From: Dactylorhiza incarnata | Taxonomy: Eukaryota > Streptophyta > Magnoliopsida > Asparagales > Orchidaceae | Assembly: GCA_033032865.1 (NCBI GenBank) | Contig: JAWHQI010000304.1 | Coordinates: 2,827,001-2,891,000 of the forward strand | DNA length: 64,000 nt | Reading direction: 5' to 3' | In this document: positions 21,151 through 31,817 of the stretch, one piece after another | Position numbering within the stretch: position 1 is the first letter of the stretch | Layout: every line of letters begins with the position of its first letter | Notes under the pieces: generated by a model | Database searches by the model: none | What the model saw: the letters and a program-made list of their open reading frames with translations, nothing else | What the model was told of the DNA's origin: nothing | Position numbers and translations under genes: made by a program

Positions 21151-22362
21151 TCAAGCATCCACTGCGTTAGCCACCGAGAAGAGGTTCTTCTTCATGCCAG
21201 GCACGTGATACACACTCTTCAGTGTCACTGGCTTCTCTTTACTCCCAAGGGACACCTTCCCTTCTCGCTCCACGGGATGTACCGTATCATCCGCAGTGAT
21301 GATAGCATCCGTTCCTTCATATGCTTCCAAGGAGACGAAATTGGACATATCTCCGGTGAGATGATGTCCGCAACCGGAATCCACTATCCAGTCGTTCTCG
21401 AGGTTGATGGAGGTTAAGACATCGACTGACGTTGCTATCATCTCTGCTAGGAAACAATTGTCCCCTCTCTCACCGCCCTGGTGACCTCCACCTCTTCCTC
21501 TACCTCTCTGGTGATCTCCCTCCTTGTTAGCAACATAATCGGCCTTCAGATTGGACCGGCAGTCCTTTGCCATGTGCCCGTACTTCCTACAGGCAAAACA
21601 AAGGGATCTCCCCATCTCATCGCGCGCAGGGAGGAACTTCCTCCCATCTCCCTGAGATGACGTTGAAGGTCCATCTCCAGAGTTCTTCTTTTTCTTGTCC
21701 CAGGATCTCCTATTTCCTGAGAACAATGCCTCGCCATCTCCCCATGAGATGGATACTCCCGCCATCTGCTTCGCCAAGCTCTCCTGTGACGACATCAGGT
21801 TCTCTAGCTCCAATAAGGAGGGCTGAGTAGCCCACCCTTGCACGTAAGTAACGAAGGGGACATACTCCTTCCTCAAGCCTCGGAGTATGTGCCGCTTCAA
21901 CTTCGTCTCTGAGATTGGCTCTTCAGGGTCCAAGGCCGAGATCTCCCCACACAGGTTCTTCACATTCAGGAAGAAGGTGGATATCGTCATCTCGCCTTGA
22001 GTCGACCCAGCCAACTCATTCTCCAGGAATTGTAGCCGCGCTACATTCTTCTTGTTGAATAACTCATCAAGTGCTATCCAGATCTCAGACGCTGACTTGC
22101 AACCTATGATGTGATCGAACAAGTCAGGTAAAATGTCTCTCTTCAAGGTGAACTCCGCCTTGGTGTTGGTCTTCCTCCAAGCTCTCACAACTTGACCATT
22201 GTCTTCGATTGGAAAGACTTTTGTCTGCTCTTCTCCTCCAACGACCTCCCATAGGTCCTCTCCAAGCAGGTAACTCTCCAAGCAAGACTTCCACTTCTTG
22301 TAGTTGGTCTGGGTGAGCAACTCGATGCCAAGTCCCCTAGCATACCCTCCTCCGTCGTCCAT
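21151..22362 (-). CDS. Gag and protease of Copia-Z, open but ended by a stop
   Basis: 403 codons on the minus strand starting MDDGGGYARGLG. The N-terminal half is the UBN2-type copia gag (NYKKWKSCLESYLLG, then LKRHILRGLRKEYVPF). A CCHC zinc knuckle CFACRKYGHMAKDC lies near residue 255, and the protease active site WIVDSGCGHHLTG near residue 325. The frame ends at 21151 early in the post-protease linker. The start lies about 40 bp downstream of the primer site, a normal distance. Gag of this size could still be made, but the rest of pol is broken. Confidence 0.85.
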   Translation of the reverse strand: MDDGGGYARGLGIELLTQTNYKKWKSCLESYLLGEDLWEVVGGEEQTKVFPIEDNGQVVRAWRKTNTKAEFTLKRDILPDLFDHIIGCKSASEIWIALDELFNKKNVARLQFLENELAGSTQGEMTISTFFLNVKNLCGEISALDPEEPISETKLKRHILRGLRKEYVPFVTYVQGWATQPSLLELENLMSSQESLAKQMAGVSISWGDGEALFSGNRRSWDKKKKNSGDGPSTSSQGDGRKFLPARDEMGRSLCFACRKYGHMAKDCRSNLKADYVANKEGDHQRGRGRGGGHQGGERGDNCFLAEMIATSVDVLTSINLENDWIVDSGCGHHLTGDMSNFVSLEAYEGTDAIITADDTVHPVEREGKVSLGSKEKPVTLKSVYHVPGMKKNLFSVANAVDA

Positions 22363-22392
22363 CTTGATTGCTCAGTCCTTGTTCTCACTATC

Positions 22393-22404
22393 CCTCTGAT
22401 ACCA
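22393..22404 (-). other. Primer binding site of Copia-Z (tRNA-iMet type)
   Basis: Minus strand TGGTATCAGAGG directly follows the 5' LTR; it matches the 3' end of plant initiator tRNA-Met. Confidence 0.85.
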
Positions 22405-23016
22405 AGTGAAATATTTTGAAGTCGGAAGAACACGTCAACCAACAGGAGAATAAGGACACCAAGAAAGGAACAATACTATCACAATCTAATAACTATGGCA
22501 GCTAGTTACAAATGAACAAGGCTGAATACAAGTTGCATCGAACTTGAATCACAACAGCCAATAGTAGGAAAGAACTTGGTCACGGACAAGGTCCGCTTCT
22601 TCTCCGGAGCACACCACGCAGGTGATACTCGCTCCTCGCTACCGCCGGCGTTAACGCTAACGCCCAGCGTTAGCTCTCCAAATCGCAAGCTCGCTGCTCG
22701 CACTCCAAGCTACTCGCACGCTCGCCGCGCTTCGCTTCCTCCACTTCTCGCTACCGCGAGCGCTAGCACTAGCGCCGGGCGGTATCTCGCGAGTAGGTAA
22801 CTCTTCTGCCGAACTTACTCCAAGTTCGATGCTCGCCAAGTAGCGCTCTGGTATCTCTAACTCGCTCAAAGTTGAGGATGTTCGCCACTTTCAGAATCCA
22901 TACTCTTAGGGGGGTACCCCTCTATTTATAGACAAAAACCACGGGGGTGACGAGAAGGAGCTAACGCTGGCGGTAGCGCTAGCGCCGGGCGTTAGCTCAC
23001 TTCAAAAAATCTAACA
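22405..23016 (-). repeat. 5' LTR of Copia-Z
   Basis: Pair of 19297-19908. Ends next to AAACC at 23017-23021. Carries the promoter for the minus-strand gag. Confidence 0.85.
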
Positions 23017-23021
23017 AAACC

Positions 23022-23465
23022 GATGTGAGAAAGTGCTTTTTAAAAGTAGTTTGTGCAAGTCCAAATACCCTCGTCACGCGGAATTTCTATGTCCGAGCTC
23101 CGGACATATCCGAACCCCTGATTTTTTTATGATTTTTGACATCTGAGATGTCATTTATGACACCTAATATATCATTTTCGACATCTCAAAACTCTGCATA
23201 TCCTCGCATTCATTCCATTCTACTGAATACATCATACCTCAAAGAAAAAAGTCATTTAAAATTGATTTTCATACACAACAAATTACTCCCAACCATTACA
23301 CTCATAAATATCCCACACACTGCTTTTTTTAACAGTATACAGTCAACAACTATAGTTTGCATCTCTCTGGCATTTCCCCACACCTTTATCACCCTCCATC
23401 ATCAATTAATGCGGCATAGAACGCCGCAATAAGAACGCAACTAATAATACAACGGTTCCCTCCGC
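23022..23465. other. Host-like spacer upstream of the small gene
   Basis: A/T-rich, no transposon motif recognised; may contain upstream control sequence for 23515-23841. Confidence 0.35.
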
Positions 23466-23473
23466 TATAAATA
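23466..23473 (+). promoter_or_regulatory. TATA box upstream of the small gene
   Basis: CTATAAATATAAG, about 45 bp before the ATG at 23515. This implies a very short leader of roughly 15 bases. Confidence 0.45.
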
Positions 23474-23514
23474 TAAGCCCCCTTGATCCTATCCCAGCCA
23501 TCAGATTTCATTCC

Positions 23515-23841
23515 ATGAGAGTGCAAATCGCCGGCGAACCCGCCGCCTTTCGGTGCCCCTCCATTGCCGTTCTCCTGCAAGAGAGATTCAGTCGGCTTGA
23601 AAGAGCGAAGGAGATGAGGGAGGAGAAGGAGCAGATTATAGCCGTTGCCGCCACTCAGCCCTGTAATCAGCAGCAGGCCAACTGGTTCCAATACTCTGCT
23701 TCTTATATGCAGAACTTTCATGGCTGCGGTGATCAGTTGCAGGCCATGACTGAGCACTCTCTGTTTTTTTCGACAGCTTCTTCTGTGCAGAGCTCTAATG
23801 GTGGGGGAGAAGGAGAAGTTGACACTTCCCTTCACCTGTAG
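23515..23841 (+). CDS. Small protein of 108 residues, possible host gene, unknown function
   Basis: Begins MRVQIAGEPAAFRCPS and ends EGEVDTSLHL. There is a short amphipathic helix (LLQERFSRLERAKEMREEKE, residues about 20-39), a Gln/Asn-rich middle and a Ser/Gly-rich acidic tail ending in LHL. I see no signal peptide, membrane segment or known catalytic motif and do not recognise the family. In favour of a real gene: a TATA box 45 bp upstream, higher GC than its flanks, and no relation to any transposon here. Against: the leader would be very short and no intron or conservation can be tested. The LHL end recalls EAR-type repressor motifs, but that is weak. Confidence 0.5.
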   Translation: MRVQIAGEPAAFRCPSIAVLLQERFSRLERAKEMREEKEQIIAVAATQPCNQQQANWFQYSASYMQNFHGCGDQLQAMTEHSLFFSTASSVQSSNGGGEGEVDTSLHL

Positions 23842-25002
23842 AGAGACCTAATCTTCTTCTACTGTCTTCTTCTTCTGTGATTATGGAGTATCTGGTGATT
23901 TTTTTTTCTTGGATGATTTGAGGTGTGAGCATGAAATGGGAGTGTGTCTGCTGCTCTGGTTTGATGATTATTGTTCTGTTTTGTTTTGATTTTTCTGACT
24001 TTAGGGTTTTGTGTGCATGATCACCGTTGATAATCATCGGAATTAGAGTCAGCAAAATCAAGCTCATTCACCCAAAATGCACTTTAGCGGCATATATGTG
24101 GCCGTGAACGGTCGGAAACCCCGACACTAAATTTCCCTTGTTTGAGAGAGATTTTTCTGCACGTGCAGCGTATATACAGGATTTTACTGAACCTTTTTTA
24201 GTGCTAAATTACAACCGTAGCTTCATTTGCAATTGTATAAAAATAGTTCAAAATTTTATTTTTTTACAATTGTATTTTCACCTCAAAATATATACATATG
24301 AGTGTTTAAAATGTTCGTAAAAATACATGGATAAATGTTCCGTGACTTATTTTGTGGAAAAAAAAAGATAGCAGAAATTTGAATTTGCCGCATGGTCCTC
24401 CATATACATTGGACGCATATAAAAATTAGGGTTGTTTGAGAAGGTGGTGGGGTGGAAAAAAGTTTTATTCTCATTTTACTCGATTGTTTTTGGAGACATT
24501 AGTGGGAAAATAATTATGTTTTCAGAAAGTATCCAATCATCAAGCATATAGAAAAGCTGAAATGAAGTTTCTTTGCTTTCACACTTCTTCTCTTGTAGAT
24601 CAATATTTTCATTCTTTTTCCTATCACTATATTTTTAACGATATTTTTTTCACAACCATTTCAAACAAAGGGTACGTTCAAAATAACTTTTTGGCATAAG
24701 TATTTTTCCTACCAAACGCAAATAAAACACCACAAAAACAGCCGTGACGGGAATATAGCTTTTCCCACCACTCTCATCGCCACCACCATCCCAAACAAAG
24801 TCAAAGCCTTAATCAATAGCGACAACTTTCGGTGAAGCGATTAGTAGTATTCTGTCCCTAATCTTATTTTTTAAATTTTGAGTGATGTTTACAGCACTAT
24901 TTTGTAGATAATATGTGTTTATAGCTTAATATTATTGTACTGTCTCACACTAAAGATCAACAACTCCATTTCCCATGTTCTAAAATTTTGATATAAATTA
25001 TG
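23842..25002. other. A/T-rich region, no gene recognised, probable MITE fragment
   Basis: 3' flank of the small gene. Around 24680-24820 a stretch ending CCCAAACAAAGTCAAAGCC before TTA looks like one end of a Tourist-type MITE; the other end is not certain. Confidence 0.35.
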
Positions 25003-25084
25003 GCTATGTTTGGTACAACGGTGGTGCGAAAATAGTTCTAATCTTACCGCCACAACTTATTTTGGAGACTTTTGGTTTCTTAGT

Positions 25085-25695
25085 TGTACTACCCGTAATT
25101 CGTCGAGATTAGAAAGGTCTAAGGAGGCGCCTATTCGCAGACCTAGCTAGGCGAGCAAGGCGCGAGCTGGGCGAGCAAGGCGCGAGCTGGGCGAGCAAGG
25201 CGCTAGCTGGACGAGCAAGGCGCGAGCTGGGCGAGCAAGGCGCGAGCTGGGCGAGCAATGCGCGAGCTGGGCGAGCAAGGCGCGAGCTGGGCGAGCAGAG
25301 GCGAGTTTGGGTGAGTATCTCGCGAGTACGGGCGAGTTGCCCTTGTAACTCGCGAGCAGGCAGTATACTCGCCTGTCCCCCCTAGGATTTCTCTATAAAT
25401 AGACCCCAGGGGTACTAGAAATGACACTTTTGGAAGTGGTCGAGGTCCCCCCAAGCTGGATACTCGCCAAATCCATGCTCGTCTAGTACCTCGCCTAGCT
25501 TTTGGTTGCGGAGGAGAAGTTTCTCCCAAACTTCCGGGTATGTGGTGGGACCTCCCTGCTGGAGCACCTGGGGTGTGCTTAGTCATTTTCTCTCTCCTAT
25601 TCTAGCTATCCGAGCCGTGGAGTTGGACCGCAGGATCAGTAACCTCGGGCTGCATTGATCCGAATTTTGAAGCCGAGAATTTCTTGGCTTCAACA
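25085..25695 (+). mobile_element. Solo LTR of the Tat family, 611 bp, target duplication TTAGT
   Basis: Starts TGTACTACCCG and ends GGCTTCAACA, like the LTRs of both Tat elements. It is flanked by TTAGT at 25080-25084 and 25696-25700. It shares CTATAAATAGACCC (near 25392) and the CTTCCGGGTATGTGG(T/C)GGGACCTCC block with 10820-10850 and 57945-57970. It contains a seven-and-a-half-copy 20-bp tandem array (GCGAGCAAGGCGCGAGCTGG, 25151-25296) where the related LTRs carry hairpin units. Confidence 0.92.
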
Positions 25696-25835
25696 TTAGT
25701 GATGAGAAAAGTGTGCCAAATATATAATTTCAGAATTTTTAGAAAGCAGTGAACCTCCTCCCACTTTCAAAAAAGCTAAAATAAGTTTTACATATTTTTA
25801 TGTTTATCTTCCCTTTAGTCAAACATCTTTCTTTT

Positions 25836-26829
25836 CATTACAAGAAAAACCTTAATTAGCAAGGGGCTAAATTCCTTGCAAATTAGTTAAATTTCTTGCT
25901 AATTTTAATTAGCAAGGAATTTAGAAACAAAAAAAATTTGTAGCTAATATGCTCATAGCTAATTTTAGCAAGGAAATTAATCCTTCCTATTTTGTAAGAA
26001 TTTTTAGGAAGAAAATTATTCCTTCTTAAATTAGCAAGGGATTCTATTTTTGTTGCTAATATTTATTATTTTATTTAATTATTTTATTAAATTAAAAAAA
26101 TAATATAAATATATAACAAAACATTTACTTAATGTTTAGCACTCCCAAGATTCGAACCAACTCTCCAAACAGATCAATCTGTTCAAAGACCCATGTATTA
26201 TATATCTATATATATACACTAAATCTTATATATTATATATATATAAATATATTCTTATAATGTATATATATATATCCTTACAATATATATATTTTCGAAT
26301 AATATATATTCTTATATAATATATATATTTTCGTATAATATATATATATTCCTATATAGTATATATATAAGTATATATATATATATATATTTTAAAATTA
26401 TATAAAGAATTCAATACATTATTAATTATTTAGTTGAATATAAAATATTAATGCTAATTTATAAATATATATAAACAACAATTATGTTTTATAAGAGGGG
26501 GATAAAAATAAAAATAAAATTATTTTTTTAGTAAGAGAGATGAAATTTTTTCAAAGGAAATGATTTTTTCTAGCTCTATATAAATATTTAGCAACAAAAA
26601 ATTCGTTGTTATTTTGCAACAAAAAATTTACAACAAAATATTTCGTTTCTATTTTAGCAAAAAATATTTAGTAAAAAAAAATTTGTTGCTATCTTTGCAA
26701 CAAAAAAATTCATTGCTATTTTCGTAGGTAATGTAAAAAATCATTTACCTAGCTAAATTTGATGCTAATTAGCAAGAAATTATGTGGCCTTTCTAATTTT
26801 CCTTGTTAAATGTGAATTTTCTTGTAGTG
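25836..26829. mobile_element. Non-autonomous CACTA element, 994 bp
   Basis: Right end reads CACTACAAGAAAATTCAC on the complement; left end is CATTACAAGAAAAACC, a CACTA terminus with one base changed. TTT flanks both sides (25833-25835, 26830-26832), the 3-bp duplication expected for En/Spm. Subterminal repeats occur at the left (TTAGCAAGG) and right (GCAACAAAAAATTCGTTG). The middle (about 26190-26400) is an AT dinucleotide tract. No transposase. Confidence 0.85.
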
Positions 26830-27244
26830 TTTTCTGCTGCTGTTTTTCTTGCCACCGCTTTTTCTGACGTTCTAATCTCAATATTAATTTCTCAAATAGA
26901 GCCTAAGTAACTTGTGTTGTTTGCCAAAGTAAGATAATAGCTAGTTTATCTTGAAGTCCAAAATTATATTTTATTTAAAAAATATTGATCTTCTTAGACC
27001 ATAATTATTAATCTTCCATGTTGTAAATTGTTCGAACACGAAATTTTCTACCGATGTTAGAGACAATAGGCGAGAACAAAACTATAAAAATATGATTATT
27101 TTCCTAAATCCTCGGTTAGACTACAAATATTTTATTTTTATTTTTGATGGTAATATGTTGCAAGAGAGAATGTTCTTTATATAGATGGAATTGAGGGCCA
27201 CGTCTGTAACTTGAAATTATAAAATAATGTTACGTAAAAAAAAA
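26830..27244. other. Spacer without recognised gene
   Basis: A/T-rich. Includes the right end of the split MITE to about 26913. Confidence 0.35.
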
Positions 27245-27373
27245 AAATTTAGGTGCGTTCTCCCACTTAATTTTAGGTGGGAGATTAATTACAGCCGTAT
27301 GATCTGGCATCCTACGACGGATCTGTTTTCGCACAACCCCGATCGTAGGTGAGAGAAACTCACCTAATTTTTT
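27245..27373. mobile_element. Small foldback element
   Basis: Imperfect inverted arms (AAATTTAGGTGCGTTCTCCCAC, right complement AAAATTAGGTGAGTTTCTC...) enclose about 85 bp. The TTAGGTGCG...CTCCCAC end also occurs at about 31188-31210, so both belong to one family. Confidence 0.5.
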
Positions 27374-28554
27374 TTTTCTAAAAAATGAGGGAGTTCTCAA
27401 TGTACATTGCCTGGGGGACTTGGGATATAGAGAAAAATTAGTTGAAGATCTCAAAGTTGCATATTTCGGGAGTTTGCTTAAGGAGTATGTTAGAGAACCC
27501 AGAACGCTCTTGCAGACACATCTGCAAATACAGATAAATAAGAACACATTACATACATAATAGCGAAATTGGCAATATTCCCAGAGATATAACTCGCATC
27601 CCTGCAGTTATGTATATAAATAATATTCAATACATGGATATATACAATATGATCAGAATAAATAAAGATCTGATAAAGTACTTCACGGGTGGAATAAGAC
27701 ACCCTCACTAGTTGCATGAGAAATATAATGATTTACTGCAATCCATAGAGCTACCGACGCACAATGTTGATGCACAAATTTTCGTCGTCTTCAGACGATC
27801 AACCGCAGCCACCACCGAAAATATATCTTTACTATATTATAAGTAAAAAGTTAGCTTTGGTGCAACATTCAAGATTGCCACAAATAGCCCAATTCTTTTA
27901 CTCTAATGACTTAACATACATTACAATATATTAAAAAAAAAATAGAATAAAATGCACATTTATGTAATTACATTGTATCCAAATTAAAAATAATGATGAA
28001 AATTCATAAAATCGAAAAAGCTTTTAGTAAAACTCTTAAACGTACGATGGTAGGCTATCTTTAGACATACCAGCGTTTTTTTCGAGAAAGATTGTCTTTA
28101 GGCATGTCATCGGTATATTCGAGGTGCTACAATTTAACACATCAACTTTATTAAACTTGATTTAACATTCATGATAATATTTGCATTAAAGTGAAAATTT
28201 TATAATTTAAATTGAAAAGTGATGTATAATAGCGTTTAACATTGATTAATTGATAATGTATTTGTTTTAAGCTGCATTAATTAATTGATAAGGGCGGAGC
28301 CCCATATATATAGAGATCTAAAATAAAAAACCGTAAAAGAAAAGTTAACCCGTTTCTATCTCCATGGAGCACCATTTGATCTCTATAGAGATCATCCCGA
28401 AATCCGGGACGCAGATATAAATTAATTTAAATGAGGACGGGAGGAGTTTATATTTAAATTACTTTTTTGTACTTTAGGCGGTAAAAATTATTTTTTTGTT
28501 CAATTTAACGCCAAATATTCTACAAAATTAATTGAAAGTTTGATTTTGGCACAT
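27374..28554. other. A/T-rich region without recognised gene
   Basis: No protein homology or clear transposon ends seen. Confidence 0.4.
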
Positions 28555-29935
28555 CCACGGGCGAAAAAACGCGCGCCTGGGTGAAAACTGCCCGCCTGGG
28601 CGAAAATTGCGTGTCGGGGCGAAAAATACTCATCTGGGCAAAAAACGTGCGCCCGGGCAAAAAACGCGCGCCTCGACGAAAAGCGTGCTCCCGGGCAAAA
28701 AATGCGTCCACGGGGTAAAAACGCGCGCCCGGTCGAAAAACGCGTGTCCGGGCGATAATTGCGCACCTGGGTGAAAAATGCGCGCCCGGGCGAAAACTGC
28801 GCGGCAGGGCGAAAAACGCGCGCCCGGGCGAAAACTGCGTGCCCGGACGAAAAACGCGCGTCCGGGCGAAAAAACGCGCGTTCGGGCGAAAAAAAGCGCG
28901 TTCGGGCGAAAAATTACGCGCCCGGGCGAAAAACGTGCGCCCTGGCGAAAAACTCGCGCCCTGCCGAAAAACGCGCGTCCGGGAGAAAACTGCGCGTCCG
29001 GGCGAAAAAACGTGTGTCGGAGCGAAAAACGTGCGCCCGGGCGAAAAACGGGCGCCCGGGTGAAAACTGCGCGCCCGGGTGAAAACTGCGCGCCCAGGCG
29101 AAAACTGCGCGTCCGGGCGAAAAATGCGCGTCCGGGCAAAAAAATGCGCGCCCGGGCGAAAAACGTGCGCTCATGCGAAAAACCCGCGCCCGGGCGAAAA
29201 ACGTATCAATGGGCGAAAAACGCGCGCCCGGGCGACGATTGCGCGCCCGGGCGACGATTGCGCGCCCGGGCGCGCGTTTGTCCGGGTGAAATGTGTGTCC
29301 TGACAAAAAACACACGCCCGGGCGAAAAACACGTGCCCGGACAAAAAAAACGTGCTCGGGCACAAAAAGCCCGCCCAGGCGAAAACTCGTGCCCGGGCGA
29401 AAAATTGGGCGACCGGGCGACAAAACGTGCGCCAAGGTGAAAAACGCGCCACCGAGCGAGAAACGCGCGCTCGGTCGAAAAATGCGGTCCCTGACGAAAA
29501 ATGCGCGGTCGCGCGAAAAACTTGCGCCCGAGAGAAAATTGCGCGCCCGGGCGAAAAAACGCGTGCCCGGACAAAAAACACGTGCTCGGGCGAAAAATGC
29601 GCGCCCTGGCGAAAACGCGTCCACGGGCGAAAAACGCGCGCCCGGGCGAAAACTGCGCGCCCGGGCGAAAATTGCGTGTTCGGGCGAAAAATGCGCATCC
29701 GGGAGAAAAACATGCGCCCGGGCAAAAAACGCGCGGCCCGACGAAAAACGTGCGCCCGGGAGAAAAACGCGCGCCCTGGCGAAAATTGCTCGCCCGGTCG
29801 AAAAACGCGCGTCCGGGCGAAAAACGCGCTCCCGTGCGAAAAACGCGCGTCCGGGCGAAAAACTCGCGCTCGGGCGAAAAAGTCACGCCCGGGCGAAAAA
29901 TTGCTCTCCCTTGCGAAAAACGCGATAAATCGAGC
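28555..29935. repeat. CpG-rich minisatellite, about 20-bp unit, roughly 65-70 copies
   Basis: Unit consensus GAAAAACGCGCGCCCGGGC, period 19-21, with many point differences. Most copies contain the palindrome GCCCGGGC (a SmaI/XmaI site). Long frames on both strands reading repeated RPGEKRA or FARARVF are products of the repeat. Flanks are A/T-rich, so the composition change is sharp. Confidence 0.95.
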
Positions 29936-30514
29936 GTGTTAGACTCGCCCTATTCCGATATGTTCAGCTAGATTTTGTGCCTAGGTTAAAATCAATTCCA
30001 TGATATTTAACTCGAATTCCAATTATTAAAGCTATCTAACAAGCGAACGGCGTAATTGAAATTCGACATCGAATTTAATTCCAAGTCTCCAATTCCGTCC
30101 AAACGAACATGCCCTTAGTGTTTTTTTTTTAAATTCGGTATGAGCGGCCGGTCACACCGGGCCCTATGTGGATCCACCCATGAGTGGAAGTTGTGTTATA
30201 TGATCAGACAATATCAGAAATTATGCTGCTAGGGGTGCACACTGAGTGCTGCATTTGCTATAGTAAACGACATTGCACCAAAAATTTACGGTGCGGTTTC
30301 TTACATGCTAAATATTGTATAGTTTGAAAAAAAAATCAAGCCATAAACCCACAAAATTTAAAATTTATTTAAAATACATAAATCAAATACATCTCACATA
30401 TGACATGGGTAAAACTATCTAAATAAATCTTAGCCAAACATTTGTTTATATTAGAGAATAACCAAAATTTGCAAAGTGAATTGAAAGACAAATACTCATA
30501 AAATCATGGGAGAT
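29936..30514. other. Spacer; probable end of a MITE near 30110
   Basis: TCCAAACGAACATGCCC followed by TTA near 30095-30115 resembles a Tourist-type right end; no matching left end found. No gene. Confidence 0.35.
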
Positions 30515-30705
30515 TTAGGCTTAGTTTAGTGCGGTGGTGGCGGTCGTGAATGCGGTGGGCATGAACCATCATTCGTGAACGCCTGATCTCACCTAAAAAA
30601 TTTCATGTATTTTATGTACAAAACTAGTTTATTTTCACATCCTATTATAGTTGCGTTTTTGTCTAAACTCACCAAAGCAAATAAGTCGCGCCAAACGAAG
30701 CCTTA
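30515..30705. mobile_element. Harbinger-like (Tourist-type) MITE, 185 bp
   Basis: TTA at 30515-30517 and 30703-30705 flanks 30518-30702. Terminal repeats GGCTTAGTTTAGTGCGG and complement GGCTTCGTTTGGCGCGA match at 13 of 17. Related in end sequence to the MITE at 15336. Confidence 0.6.
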
Positions 30706-31099
30706 AAAACACGTGTTATACAATTATATCACCTTTGACCATTGTGTTTAATCTCTGTATTTAACGTCATATTGATGTGGTGCATGCAATAATTCATTAT
30801 TAACTTTATCGCTCTGTATTTTATTATGTTTTTAAAATTAAGCAGGTAAAATGATTGTTTGTTCTTCTAATTCAAGCAGCACTGCAAACACAATTTTTTA
30901 AACAGTTTCATAAGTTCTCACTACTGTGCAAAAAATCGATTACTCTATCAGTACTTCCCACCACTATTTCCCCAGAACTACATCCGAGCCAAACAAGCCC
31001 TAACTCTATTTTTCAGCCTGGTTGACGCATCTGCCCAAAGCCATGGGAGAATTTTTCAATCCATGCTCTTTCTCATGAATTTTTTTAAGGTCAGGATAG
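30706..31099. other. Spacer without recognised gene
   Basis: A MITE-like right end (GAGCCAAACAAGCCC) is seen near 30985-31005. Confidence 0.35.
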
Positions 31100-31196
31100 C
31101 GCACCTAGAGTAAGGTGTGTTAATCCCACCTTAGCCGTTCGATCCAGTTGTCAGCCGTCCGATCCAGTTGTCAGCCGTCACCTTACTCTAGGTGCG
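31100..31196. repeat. Perfect 18-bp inverted repeat with duplicated loop
   Basis: CGCACCTAGAGTAAGGTG (31100-31117) and its exact complement (31179-31196) form a hairpin. The loop holds a 20-bp direct duplication (unit CGTCCGATCCAGTTGTCAGC, second copy with one mismatch). Probably a tiny MITE of the family at 27245. Confidence 0.75.
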
Positions 31197-31745
31197 TTGC
31201 TCCCACCTAAATATGAATCCGGATCCTCTAGATTTCATGTGGGAACTCCAGCGTGGAGTTCAATGAAATCCAACGGGCGGGAACTCCACCCTTGGAGTTC
31301 CGGCACAAAATCCAGGCTGGGACTCATATTTCCGAACTGAGCGGAATTGAACATTTCGCCAGAACGAAGAGAAATCCTCCCAAACCACAGGTTCGTCGAC
31401 CGACGGCAAGATGGGCAGCGGTAAGTGCGGCGACTTCGGCCTTCTGTCGTTCAGCGCCGGCGTCCAAGCTGGTTCCTCGTCGAGTGTTCCCTCTGGAGAA
31501 GGTTCGTACATTTCGCTCAATTTGTTTCTTCATGCCATTATTGTGTTCAGGTTTTGTGGTCTCATTCTTCTCCAACACCGTTTCAATCTATATTCTTCCT
31601 GCTTTATGGGATTCCTAGATTACTGGTTTTTAATACGAGATCTTATTTCACCTCTTCGCATTTAGATGCTGCAACCCATTGAATCAGAAACCTAATGCCG
31701 ACAATTATTGGCTAAATGATGCAAACCTGAACTGTAAGGTAAATC
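31197..31745. other. Unassigned segment with a possible exon
   Basis: A plus-strand frame from 31411 (MGSGKCGDFGLLSFSAGVQ) follows a moderately GC-rich stretch, and AGCGGTAAGTG at 31418 is a fair splice donor. It may be the first exon of a host gene cut by the copia element to the right, or chance. No homology recognised. Confidence 0.3.
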
Positions 31746-31817
31746 TTCACAGAGGGATAATTGATAAATAAATGAGCCGACGAGGCTCCGATATTCTTCC
31801 TTATCTACTTCTTCTTC

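Larger units (their letters stand above)
19297..23016 (-). mobile_element. Ty1/copia retrotransposon, minus strand, rearranged (element Copia-Z)
   Basis: Bounded by two LTRs of about 612 bp (19297-19908 and 22405-23016) and a duplication AAACC (19292-19296 and 23017-23021). Reading on the minus strand: 5' LTR, primer site matching initiator tRNA-Met (TGGTATCAGAGG, complement of 22393-22404), gag with protease, half of integrase, an inverted RT piece, the last part of RNase H, a purine tract (AAGGGGGAG) and the 3' LTR. I count about 7 differences in the first 165 aligned LTR bases, so it is not very recent. Confidence 0.9.
25003..26913. mobile_element. MITE-like element split by two later insertions
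   Basis: Left end GGCTATGTTTGGTA... (about 25003) and right end ...CAAATAGAGCC (about 26913) look like imperfect Tourist-type terminal repeats. About 280 bp of MITE-like sequence remains once the solo LTR (25085-25695) and the CACTA element (25836-26829) are set aside. The flanking duplications are not clean. Confidence 0.4.

Noticed and set aside
28555..29935. CRISPR-like array
   Set aside because: Units are directly adjacent with no unique spacers, and the context is plant nuclear DNA.
28500..29971. Overlapping frames of 100-236 codons on both strands
   Set aside because: Low-complexity translations of a 20-bp minisatellite; no independent evidence of a gene.
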